A stretch of DNA of 64,000 nucleotides from Bacteroidaceae bacterium. GTDB lineage: Bacteria; Bacteroidota; Bacteroidia; Bacteroidales; Bacteroidaceae. This document shows, piece by piece, positions 33,401 to 40,889 of the stretch. Within the stretch, counting starts at the first letter, position 1, and each line of letters starts with the position of its first letter. Where the stretch lies: the NCBI GenBank assembly GCA_017535725.1, contig JAFXTO010000021.1, positions 1 to 64,000 of the forward strand, given 5' to 3'. Position numbers and translations under genes: made by a program. The notes under the pieces are model-generated. The model had not been told where the DNA came from, ran no database searches, and was given only the letters and a program-made list of their open reading frames with translations.

Positions 33401-36400
33401 TTAGCCCGCTGGCGCTGACGAACATCCATCCGGTCATCACGGGCGATACGGATAACTATGACATCACGGTGGGTTCCATCGACCTCCTCAAGGGGGACTC
33501 CACGGCCTACGTCAGCTACACCATTAAAGGCAACGCCGTCTCCACGGGTTCCAGCTGGGATCGCATCGCCATCACCTTCACTTCCGATGAGGGTGCTGAA
33601 CTGCTGGTCAACACCTATAACTTCACCCGTCTGCACACGCCTAAGCTCGTGGTCAGCCAGACCAGTATCAATACCTCGGTCACGAAGGGCGTCATCCGTA
33701 ACTACCCCATTGAGATTACCAACTCCGGTATGGCAGAAACGGGTCGCATCAGCATCGACTTGCCAAAGAGCATGGCGGACTTCGTCAGCCTGGCTACTCC
33801 GGCAGACATGCCCAGCCTGCAACCCGGCGACACAGCACAGGTCATCCTGCGCTTCAACCCTGGCGACTACGACGTCAATGTCATCCAGAAGGGTAACATC
33901 GCCATCAACTGCACCAACGGCAACGGCGTGGCGGTGTACTTCAACGTGAAGGTCGTCTCCGAGTCCAAGGGCAACCTCCGCGTCCGTGTCCAGGACGAGA
34001 ACACCATCTACGGTAACAAGGACGGCGAGAAGCCCTATGTCAAAGGCGCCACCGTGCAGCTGAAGGACTACAACACCGGCGCCGTCGTTGTCAGCGGCAA
34101 GACCCCCGACAACTCTGCCGACGGCATCCTCTTCGAGAACGTCAACGAGGGTGTCTATCAACTCTACGTCACTGCCGACAAGCACGACAGCTACCGTCAA
34201 AACATCCTCATCAACCCGGGCGAGACAACAGACCACACGGCCGTCATCTCCTACCAGGCTATCAGCGTCAGCTGGGATGTCGTGGAGACTGAGGTGGAGG
34301 ACGAGTACGAGATTGTCACCACCCTCTCCTACGAGACTCATGTGCCAGTGCCTGTGGTCCGAATGACAATGCCCGATACCATCGACTTCCACAAGATTGA
34401 CTACGGGCACTCCACAATGTTCAACATTGTGCTTCGCAACGACGGTCTGATTGCTGCGGAGGAATGTTATGTCAATATGCCCACGGTAAAGGGCTTCAGC
34501 TTCACCCCGCTCGTGGAGGCCAATGACTTCAAGATTGGCGCCCAGCAGAGCTACACAATTCCTGTTCGTATTGTCCGCACAGCCAAGAACGTGCAGATTG
34601 GCGGCACGCCTCCAAGTGACGATGACGAAGGTGGCAACAACGACCCAGGCGGTTCCGGCGGCGGAGGCGGCACTGGTGGAGGTGGCACCGGCGGCGAAGG
34701 CGGCTCTGGCGGAGGCAGCTCCGGCGGTGGAGGCGGCTCTGGCAGTGGTAGCGGAGGCTCCGGTGGCGGCGGCGAAGGCGGCGGTTCCGGCGAAGGCGGA
34801 AGCGGCTATGTGCCCTGCGGCCTCATGGTCGACGGCGGCTACTCCTGGCAATGCTCCATCTTCCATAAATCTGCAGGCCTGAGTGCTAATGTTGCTACGG
34901 GCGCCACAGGTTGTGGCAGCACTGGAGGTAGCGGTGGCCCTGGCTGGTACGGCGGTGGCGGCATCGGCGGAGGCGTCGGCAACCCCAAGACCGTAGAACC
35001 GAATCCCGCAGCAGCTGCCGGCGGACAACTCGCCGACTGGAGCAAGCTCCGAGTTCCCTGCCCGCCCGACAAGTGCGAGCCTTGGGACTGTCCCAAAGGC
35101 TTCCTGCCTTACTCTAGCTGTGCTGATGCCGCCGTGCGTGCCAGCCATGGAGACGACGCCGGTGCAGACCGTGCTGCTGCCGGTTGCTATGTGGGAGCCA
35201 AATACGGAGCCATAGGAACTGGACTCGCCGTAGAGAACTGCCTCGAAGTGGCATTCGACTGCCTCTTGGCTAGTATCTATCACCCCAAGGCACCCAGCCG
35301 CGAAGGAAGGAAGGCCGAATACAGCGCCGTCATTCCTCCACTGCTCGAGAGCTACTACAACAAACTGAAGACCTACAACGCCGTCATTCGCACGCACCTC
35401 AACTACGTAGAGGAACTCTACAATGCTCCTGAGATGCTCGATAACCTCACCGACGAACTCGCCAACGCACTCGTCCTCGTCGATGCACGCATCAACGAAC
35501 TCGCCGCAGAAGGTACCCTCTTCACCATGAATCCTCTCACCGAGATTCCCGACGCAGAGGCCGACGGAGTCACCGACCCCTATGGCATCCTGCCGCTTCT
35601 GCCCCAGAAGCAGGCTGTGTTCTATGACTTCGATGTACGTCAATATGTACAGCGCTGCATCAACACCCGTCGCATAGACCTCGGACAGACCGTTGACAGC
35701 GACAACTTCATCGACAACAACTACATCGAACGACTCATCGAACGCGAGGATTCCTGTAAGCTGGCACTCGTCAACATGGGCTTTGCCACCTGGGAAGATC
35801 TTGTCGAGAGCCTGAATGCCGACTACCTCGAATACAGCGAGGGCCTCTCGAAGAACGTCTGCGCCACCGTCAAGCTCGAGATTGAGCAGAAACTCGTACT
35901 CACCCGTCAGGCCTTCCGCGGCACGCTGACCATGGAGAACGGCACCGCTACCCAGCTTTCTGACATCAATCTCGCCGTCGTGGTATCAAACCTCCTCGGC
36001 GAACAGGCCACCAGCCACGAGTTCCAGATCAACTTCGAGAGCATCGAAGGCTTCGAAGGCACGGTAAACGGACCCTGGACGCTGCCCGGAAACACCAAGG
36101 GCGTGGCCACCATCCTCTTCATCCCGACGAAGTACGCCGCTCCAGACACGCTGACGACCTACAGCTTCGGTGGAACCCTGACGTGGTACGACGGCTCCAC
36201 CACACAGTCGCGCGAACTCTACCCCGTCAAGTTGCAGGTGAAGCCCTCGCCCGAGCTCAACCTCACCTACTTCATGCAGCGCGACATCTACGGCGACAAC
36301 CCGCTGACGAAGGATGTCGTAGAACCCATCGTGCCCGCAGAATTCAGCGTACTCCTTTATAATAAAGGCAAGGGCGACGCTACCAATGTGCGCATGTATA

Positions 36401-38784
36401 CCAAGCAGCCGCAGATTGTGGAGAACGAGAAGGGATTGAAGGTGGACTTCGCCATCGTCAGCTCCAGCCTCAACGGAGGTGAGAAGGCCATGGCCCTCGA
36501 CAGCACCATCGTCACCCAGTTCGGCGACATCAAGGCCGGCACCGGCAGCTACGCCACCTGGGACCTCACCAGCTCGCTGCTCGGTCACTTCGTGGCCTAC
36601 GACGTGCGCGTCAACCACGTCACCAGCTACGGTAACCCCGACCTCTCGCTGCTCGATGAGGTCAGCATCCATGAGCTCATCCACAGCGTCAACGTCCGCT
36701 TTGGCGACGTGCAGTACCGCGGCTGGCTCTGCAACGATGTGGAAGACGGCCACGCAGAACCCGACCACATCTACTTCAACAACGGCACCGACGAGGTCGT
36801 GAAGGTCCTCTCCACCAACACCACCGTCACCGCCCTCGGCGACTTCAAGTGGCGCATCACCCTGTCGGTGCCCCAGCGCGAGTGGTTCTACCTCTCCATC
36901 GCCGACCCGACGGGCGGAATCTCCAAGATTGTCGCCATCACCGACGAGACCACCGGCGAGAGCCTCGACCCACAGAACTTCTGGAAGACACAGTTCACCA
37001 TGAAAGATGGCTTCGACCCGCTGGCCGAGAACAAGCTCCACATCGTGGACTACGCCGACGCTCCCGTCACCAAGAAGTATGTTGTCGAGTTCGAGCCCAC
37101 ACCCGAGGTGCGGCTTGAGGTGGCCTCCATCGACACCATCCCCGATGATAAAGACATTGCCACGAAGGTCATCGAGCAACTGGCCGTACGCTTCAACAAG
37201 CCCATCCAGGCAGAGACCTTCACTCGCGAGGATATCATCCTGCGACTGGAAGGCGAGAAGCTGGACACCGACCTCCCCATCACCAAGGCAGAGGACAGCG
37301 ACAGCATCTTCTTCCTCGACACCAGCGCACTCACCGACAACGGTTACTACACCCTTCTCGTGAACACCGACAATGTCCGCGACCAGGAAGGATTCCTCGG
37401 CTACGAGGGCAAGCAGGTCAAGTGGATGTACTTCAAGGACGCCCTCGTGCAGTACAACGTCGCTCCGTGGCCTGGTGCCTGGGCTGGTGTCATCACCTCC
37501 AGCACTACAACGACGTCCGGTCATAGCACCTTTGGCAGCGTCATCACCCTCGGCGCCAAGGCCTCCAAGGGCTACTCCTTCGCTTATTGGGGCAAGCCCA
37601 TGGGAGCACTCAGCGGCTGGAGTCATGCCGCCCCTGCCCACCACACCACTCCAGCCCACCACACCACCTCCGGCGACCATAATGCCCTCACCCCCGCTAT
37701 CACCAGCCACAGTGCCCTCGGCGTCAGCCGAGGGACCCCCGCCTCTGCCCTGATCAACCTCACCGAGAGCCAAATCGAGCAGTTCTCCACCGATTCCATC
37801 ATCGAAGTGGAACTGAATCAGGCTCAGGACCTCGTCGCCGTCTTCAAGCCCGAGAAGTACACCGTCAATGTCGAGTGCGACGCCCTGGCCGGCACCATCA
37901 ACTTCGGCTCTGGTATCTATGACTTCGGCACCGTCGTCAACCTCGAGGCCGCCGCCAACGACGGCTACCGCCTCCTCGGTTTCGTCATCAACGGCACAGC
38001 AATCGACGATGAGGACGGCAGCTACGAGTACACCGTCAGCGGCAACGACAACATCGAAGTGCGCTTCAAGGACCTCAGCCCGCAGAACATCATCCTGCAG
38101 GACACCCGCGACTACACGCCCGAATACATCGAGGTCGCTAACGTCAAGCTGCAACGCTCCTTCCGCAAGGGAACCTGGAACACCATCTGTCTGCCCTGCG
38201 CCGTGGATGACCCGCAGGCCGTCTTCGGCAGCGGAACCCTCCTCGCACGCCTCACGGGACTCGAGCACGACGCCATGCAGTTCAGCCTCGTCAACCACAT
38301 GGAGGCCAACATCCCCTACCTCATCAAGCCCGGTAACCTCATGAGCTCCTCCATCATCGCCGACGGCGAAACCAAGAACGCCGTCTACGACATCCTCCTC
38401 ACCAGCATCGAAGAACCCGCTGCCGGAGGACCCATTGACGACACGGAGCAAGGCGTGCAGCTCATTGGCAGCTACTCCACGGCCCTCGTGCCCGCAGGAG
38501 CCGGATACTACTATATCTCCAGCGACCTCCTCTACTACATCGATGCCGACGCCCGCGTCTCCAGCGGCCGCTTCCGCGGATACTTCCACGCCGACGGCGA
38601 CAACCTCGTCAAGCGTCTGGGAGTACACATTGGCGACGAAGTACACATTGCAGACGTCGTCGTGCCTCAGACCGACGACATCTACAGTCTCGATGGCCTT
38701 CTCCTCCGCAAGGCTGGCGCAGGCACCCAAGGACTCGCCCCCGGCCTCTACATCATGAAAGGAAAGAAAGTGCTTATCAAGTAG
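30427..38784 (+). CDS. Giant secreted Calx-beta/CARDB multidomain surface protein
   Basis: A 2785-aa protein. The signal peptide has an R41 repeat at the n/h boundary (ILPSLIGRGKGVG, then LLLLFLLISGIAFA, cleavage near 38). Residues about 40-200 look cohesin-like (VTYPAGKTATVPIELEN; STVNGKITIEV). About 200-320: CARDB-like. About 325-760: Calx-beta-type repeats ending in DDD or EDDD loops (VSLEDDD, FTLKDDD, ITITDDDG). About 765-880: another CARDB (EVAAGSSVTVTIVLKNIG). A Gly-rich segment spans about 1397-1520. Two InlB-B-like repeats lie near 2338-2400 and 2476-2560. The C-terminus (IYSLDGLLLRKA...GLYIMKGKK) is a sorting-type tail. A His/Thr/Ala insert lies near 2400-2440. Probably an extended calcium-binding adhesin or filament. 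The cohesin-like start may pair with dockerin-like tails such as that of the preceding gene (inference). Confidence 0.88.
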   Translation: MKAISSYLQKYILPSLIGRGKGVGLLLLFLLISGIAFAQTNVLRIGEVTYPAGKTATVPIELENQSDIVAAQFVISTPYPLKAYTDEQGNEVGLMKLNPQRAGNHAVSVVQTYSSGNWRRYRVMIYSETNEKFSGSSGTLLTLQMEMPETLTNGQTLSVSFYEDTNNYYVSSHGVTILSDREGNNVVSSTVNGKITIEVIPRPDIIPSDVKVTQTLARPGDQLDFTWTVANQGDLATGAGWTEKLFLENENKNRVYIGTTAYEGTLEVGASVQRSCSIDLEEFPGISGACRPVVQLVPAANCGEIALDQDNNTAVGTAYSLNVRKYLQLTAFKNAIPEKNVNNGYACELRRSGDLSVTQTFAVITRDAAGNTNRLKVNSDGSGMVRFDKNVSKVNFYLYPINNDDINVDPRVAIIVNQDKNNGYDTVTDTVSLEDDDLIPLTLVTDKGEYNEGEKIRVTASVPEHYYPGDIYVYLNVEQPKRFKLPQRIVIPDGEISGSAYVDVLQDQTPANDLNITLTATADRHAKASTVFTLKDDDTPAISLTLSPTTVSEGAGPSAILGTVTRTGVTNNKITIKLSDDGNNDIYYSQTTLTMPAGTTTINFPLGVRDNATVDGDRVVNIRAAVYITDCNCSAIGDKQASVEVPITITDDDGQALSLSLNRSTILEGDETGATLTVSRNTTENSEPLTVTLESDDPDLVFPATVTIPSGKTTTTAVIKAPANSTEEGDRTVSILAKAANFSSGSAWLLISDRTLPDAIIESATLSQTEVAAGSSVTVTIVLKNIGAAALPKGALVQVLQNGSAVSSMNTTEAIPQGETRTMTAHIQASDVPGSYTIKAVVNPKNALAELLYVNNSSEQQTLAVTSLYSFTIASDKSAYKDDDIITLSGTVTATGSSSVADVRVEPYVIFNGQRKALECLTDATGHFSAIYERPEGFRGHFTYGVCNPDEKVSTAMGSFDVYGMERTSTNYIKHELFKDAPYQGTIGIKNLSPLALTNIHPVITGDTDNYDITVGSIDLLKGDSTAYVSYTIKGNAVSTGSSWDRIAITFTSDEGAELLVNTYNFTRLHTPKLVVSQTSINTSVTKGVIRNYPIEITNSGMAETGRISIDLPKSMADFVSLATPADMPSLQPGDTAQVILRFNPGDYDVNVIQKGNIAINCTNGNGVAVYFNVKVVSESKGNLRVRVQDENTIYGNKDGEKPYVKGATVQLKDYNTGAVVVSGKTPDNSADGILFENVNEGVYQLYVTADKHDSYRQNILINPGETTDHTAVISYQAISVSWDVVETEVEDEYEIVTTLSYETHVPVPVVRMTMPDTIDFHKIDYGHSTMFNIVLRNDGLIAAEECYVNMPTVKGFSFTPLVEANDFKIGAQQSYTIPVRIVRTAKNVQIGGTPPSDDDEGGNNDPGGSGGGGGTGGGGTGGEGGSGGGSSGGGGGSGSGSGGSGGGGEGGGSGEGGSGYVPCGLMVDGGYSWQCSIFHKSAGLSANVATGATGCGSTGGSGGPGWYGGGGIGGGVGNPKTVEPNPAAAAGGQLADWSKLRVPCPPDKCEPWDCPKGFLPYSSCADAAVRASHGDDAGADRAAAGCYVGAKYGAIGTGLAVENCLEVAFDCLLASIYHPKAPSREGRKAEYSAVIPPLLESYYNKLKTYNAVIRTHLNYVEELYNAPEMLDNLTDELANALVLVDARINELAAEGTLFTMNPLTEIPDAEADGVTDPYGILPLLPQKQAVFYDFDVRQYVQRCINTRRIDLGQTVDSDNFIDNNYIERLIEREDSCKLALVNMGFATWEDLVESLNADYLEYSEGLSKNVCATVKLEIEQKLVLTRQAFRGTLTMENGTATQLSDINLAVVVSNLLGEQATSHEFQINFESIEGFEGTVNGPWTLPGNTKGVATILFIPTKYAAPDTLTTYSFGGTLTWYDGSTTQSRELYPVKLQVKPSPELNLTYFMQRDIYGDNPLTKDVVEPIVPAEFSVLLYNKGKGDATNVRMYTKQPQIVENEKGLKVDFAIVSSSLNGGEKAMALDSTIVTQFGDIKAGTGSYATWDLTSSLLGHFVAYDVRVNHVTSYGNPDLSLLDEVSIHELIHSVNVRFGDVQYRGWLCNDVEDGHAEPDHIYFNNGTDEVVKVLSTNTTVTALGDFKWRITLSVPQREWFYLSIADPTGGISKIVAITDETTGESLDPQNFWKTQFTMKDGFDPLAENKLHIVDYADAPVTKKYVVEFEPTPEVRLEVASIDTIPDDKDIATKVIEQLAVRFNKPIQAETFTREDIILRLEGEKLDTDLPITKAEDSDSIFFLDTSALTDNGYYTLLVNTDNVRDQEGFLGYEGKQVKWMYFKDALVQYNVAPWPGAWAGVITSSTTTTSGHSTFGSVITLGAKASKGYSFAYWGKPMGALSGWSHAAPAHHTTPAHHTTSGDHNALTPAITSHSALGVSRGTPASALINLTESQIEQFSTDSIIEVELNQAQDLVAVFKPEKYTVNVECDALAGTINFGSGIYDFGTVVNLEAAANDGYRLLGFVINGTAIDDEDGSYEYTVSGNDNIEVRFKDLSPQNIILQDTRDYTPEYIEVANVKLQRSFRKGTWNTICLPCAVDDPQAVFGSGTLLARLTGLEHDAMQFSLVNHMEANIPYLIKPGNLMSSSIIADGETKNAVYDILLTSIEEPAAGGPIDDTEQGVQLIGSYSTALVPAGAGYYYISSDLLYYIDADARVSSGRFRGYFHADGDNLVKRLGVHIGDEVHIADVVVPQTDDIYSLDGLLLRKAGAGTQGLAPGLYIMKGKKVLIK
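30457..30499 (+). repeat. R41 palindromic repeat, plus orientation, in a signal peptide
   Basis: A 43-bp copy with core CCCCTCCCT-CAT-AGGGAGGGG, ending GGGTGGGTC. Translated as YILPSLIGRGKGVG, directly before the hydrophobic core of the signal peptide of the 2785-aa protein. Confidence 0.88.
37715..37734. repeat. N8-GTCA-N8 micropalindrome in coding sequence
   Basis: CCCTCGGC, loop GTCA, GCCGAGGG: a perfect 8-bp stem with a GTCA loop. It sits in a low-complexity His/Ala/Thr insert of the Calx-beta protein. Same geometry as 53458-53477. Confidence 0.7.
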
Positions 38785-38852
38785 CAGACAATACACACCA
38801 AGTGGCAGGAAAGTGCTTATCAAGTAGCACCCCGCCACAACCATTAAACAAT

Positions 38853-38888
38853 CCCGCACCTGTCGTCAATTCGGCAGGTGCGGGCGTT
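38853..38888 (+). terminator. Rho-independent terminator after the Calx-beta gene
   Basis: A 10-bp stem CCCGCACCTG (38853-38862) with CAGGTGCGGG (38875-38884), followed by CGTTTTG. Upstream, a 21-bp direct duplication of the stop-codon context occurs at 38766-38786 and 38809-38829. Confidence 0.85.
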
Positions 38889-38943
38889 TTGTAACCAGTA
38901 AATAATAAGTTGATATAGTTACCTACATATACCATTTATTATC

Positions 38944-40605
38944 CTATTTAGGCGTTATGCGATATTGCATAGGAGTCATCATGTATTGTTTTTTGAAAAG
39001 ATTCGAGAAGTAAGAGGTGTCGTCAAACCCGCATTCGTAAGCGATGGTGCTCACGGGCTTTTCTGTATCCTTCAGCAACCTGCACGCTTTCTCCAGACGG
39101 ATGCGATTGAGGAAGTTACTGGCAGGCATTCCGGCTGCAGCGCTCAGCCTGCGTGTGAACTGAGACCGGCTCATGCATAGTTCTGAAGCCAAATCGTCAA
39201 TACTCATGCGGTGGTGCTCTAAGTTCTGTTCATAGAGTTCTGCAACCTTGGCCAGGAATTCTCGGTCTTCACGTGCGTGAGCATTGTTTTTCTCGGAAGT
39301 TGTTGCAACGGCTATTTCTTCCGGCTCCGATATAAGTAATTGGGATTCATCAGTTACTGGCCTTTCGTTTTTCGCGCCCTCACTTTTCGTCCGCAACCTG
39401 CCCCAGAACCTTCCGATGCAGATGCCACAGGCTGCCGCCAGCGACAGCAGCAGGATTGTATGCCAGATGGATCGGGACGGGCTTGAAGGTGTGTCAGATA
39501 ATTCCTCAAGGGTATCGTTTTGGCTTTTTCGCACTTCTTCTGCCAACTGTTCTGCTCGCTGGCTGTGAAGGGTGTCGTTGAGCAAGAGGGCTTCGTGCAG
39601 GTAGGCAAAAGCTTTCTGTGGTGCCTGACCATGGTAAGCTTCAGCCAGTAGCCTGCAGGTCTGTTGCAGCGTGTAGCGGTTGTCCGTGGCACGACATATT
39701 TGTTCGCATTCTTCAAGCACCTGAATTGCTTCCTTTGTGCGATGTTGCCGCAGGTAGTTCTGTCCAAGTTGCTTCAGGTTGATGGCAAGCGATTTCTGTT
39801 CGTTTTCGGCACGTAAGACCTCGATGGAGCGGAGATAGAACTTTTCTGCGTTTGTGAGGTCTCCTTTTGCATCGTAGATATCTGCCATCTGTGCCAACCG
39901 TCGCGCCGTCCTCACCTCGTTCCCCGCTGTACGATCCAATTCGTAAGCCCGTTGTGCGAAGTCGAGCGCCTGTTCGTAATTCTTGTCTTTGGCATAGATT
40001 TCTGCAGCTACTCCATAACGAACGCTCAGGTGAGTACTGTCCTCGAGCGCGCGTTCCAAATTAATTGCTTTATGGATATACAGTTTTGCGTCTTCCATTC
40101 TTCCAGCTTGCAGGCTGAGACCCGCCAAGGTATTGTACGCCCTGGAAAGGTTCGGAAGGTTTTGTGAGAGGCTGTCCAGTCGCAATTCTTCGCGGGTGGC
40201 ATCGAGTGCCACATCGAGTCTTCCCATTCGTGATGCCGCCACCGCCTGATAGGCGAGGGCTTCTTCGATGGTGGCGGTGTCTCCTATGGCACGTGCCGCG
40301 GCCTCTGCACGGCGTGCGGCTTGCAATGTATGTACCATATTCGTGGCCTGTTCATAGAAGTGTGCAGCCATGTACAGATGTATCGTGGACAACATTGCTT
40401 CCTTTTCAGTATATTGGTCGAAATGGAAGAGGCTGTCTGTTGTTCCCTCGGCATCCAGCAGTAACATAAGTTGATTTGCTGAGGAAAGTTTGACTCGTTC
40501 TTGCCGTTCGATTTCGTGGTAGAGGCTGTCGATAGAGCTTGCCGAAAGTGCCGTCGGAAAGAACAGAATGTAGCTAAAGATTGTGATGAAGTGACATCTT
40601 TTCAT
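38944..40605 (-). CDS. Membrane-anchored TPR regulator with AraC-type DNA-binding domain
   Basis: A 553-aa protein. An N-terminal hydrophobic segment (HFITIFSYILFFPTALSA) serves as signal or anchor. Residues about 25-370 are TPR-like helical repeats (LDVALDATREELRLDSLS, YEQALDFAQRAYELDRTAGNE). A transmembrane helix follows (about 395-420; TILLLSLAAACGICIG). The C-terminal about 110 residues are an AraC-type double HTH (MSIDDLASELCMSRSQFTRRL, STIAYECGFDDTSYFSNLFKKQY). The sensor domain is therefore periplasmic and the HTH cytoplasmic, as in Bacteroidetes one-component membrane regulators. The start at 40605 is supported by the promoter at 40630-40661; a longer frame to 40728 would begin upstream of that promoter. 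Divergent from the Big-domain gene, a plausible target. Confidence 0.88.
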   Translation of the reverse strand: MKRCHFITIFSYILFFPTALSASSIDSLYHEIERQERVKLSSANQLMLLLDAEGTTDSLFHFDQYTEKEAMLSTIHLYMAAHFYEQATNMVHTLQAARRAEAAARAIGDTATIEEALAYQAVAASRMGRLDVALDATREELRLDSLSQNLPNLSRAYNTLAGLSLQAGRMEDAKLYIHKAINLERALEDSTHLSVRYGVAAEIYAKDKNYEQALDFAQRAYELDRTAGNEVRTARRLAQMADIYDAKGDLTNAEKFYLRSIEVLRAENEQKSLAINLKQLGQNYLRQHRTKEAIQVLEECEQICRATDNRYTLQQTCRLLAEAYHGQAPQKAFAYLHEALLLNDTLHSQRAEQLAEEVRKSQNDTLEELSDTPSSPSRSIWHTILLLSLAAACGICIGRFWGRLRTKSEGAKNERPVTDESQLLISEPEEIAVATTSEKNNAHAREDREFLAKVAELYEQNLEHHRMSIDDLASELCMSRSQFTRRLSAAAGMPASNFLNRIRLEKACRLLKDTEKPVSTIAYECGFDDTSYFSNLFKKQYMMTPMQYRITPK

Positions 40606-40629
40606 ACTAAGGGGGGGTGAATTGATGCA

Positions 40630-40661
40630 CAAAAGTAGGTAAAACTTCCCGAATGGCCAAA
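40630..40661 (-). promoter_or_regulatory. Promoter of the TPR-AraC regulator
   Basis: On the minus strand: TTTG (40661-40658), 20-bp spacer, TACTTTTG (40637-40630). Perfect Bacteroidetes boxes, 25 bp before the start codon. Confidence 0.8.
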
Positions 40662-40837
40662 TATTAAGACAATTTTTGTTGTTTTTCGGATTCACTCGGT
40701 ATTGTATTTTTAAATAATTGACATTCATTCATATATTTATCAATAATGACATATAATTACAATTATTTGCTTAAATAATGACCTAAAATTCCAAAAAAAT
40801 GCCCGAAAATAAAAATAATGGTATGCAGAAAATCGCT

Positions 40838-40845
40838 TATCTTTG
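40838..40845 (+). promoter_or_regulatory. -7 box of the Big-domain surface protein gene
   Basis: TATCTTTG matches TAnnTTTG and is followed by GCCCCC and a roughly 40-nt AT-rich leader. No clear -33 TTTG is seen, so an activator such as the divergent AraC-type regulator may be needed. Confidence 0.6.
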
Positions 40846-40889
40846 CCCCCAAAATAATAATCTAACACTAATTTAAAACCATTTTTAAC

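Noticed and set aside
33121-38859. Very long antisense frames opposite the Calx-beta gene
   Set aside because: Shadows of biased codon use in a GC-rich gene; the plus frame has signal peptide, domains and tail, the minus frames have none.
40606-40728. 41-codon N-terminal extension of the TPR-AraC regulator
   Set aside because: It lies upstream of a perfect promoter at 40630-40661 and would separate the signal segment from the N-terminus.
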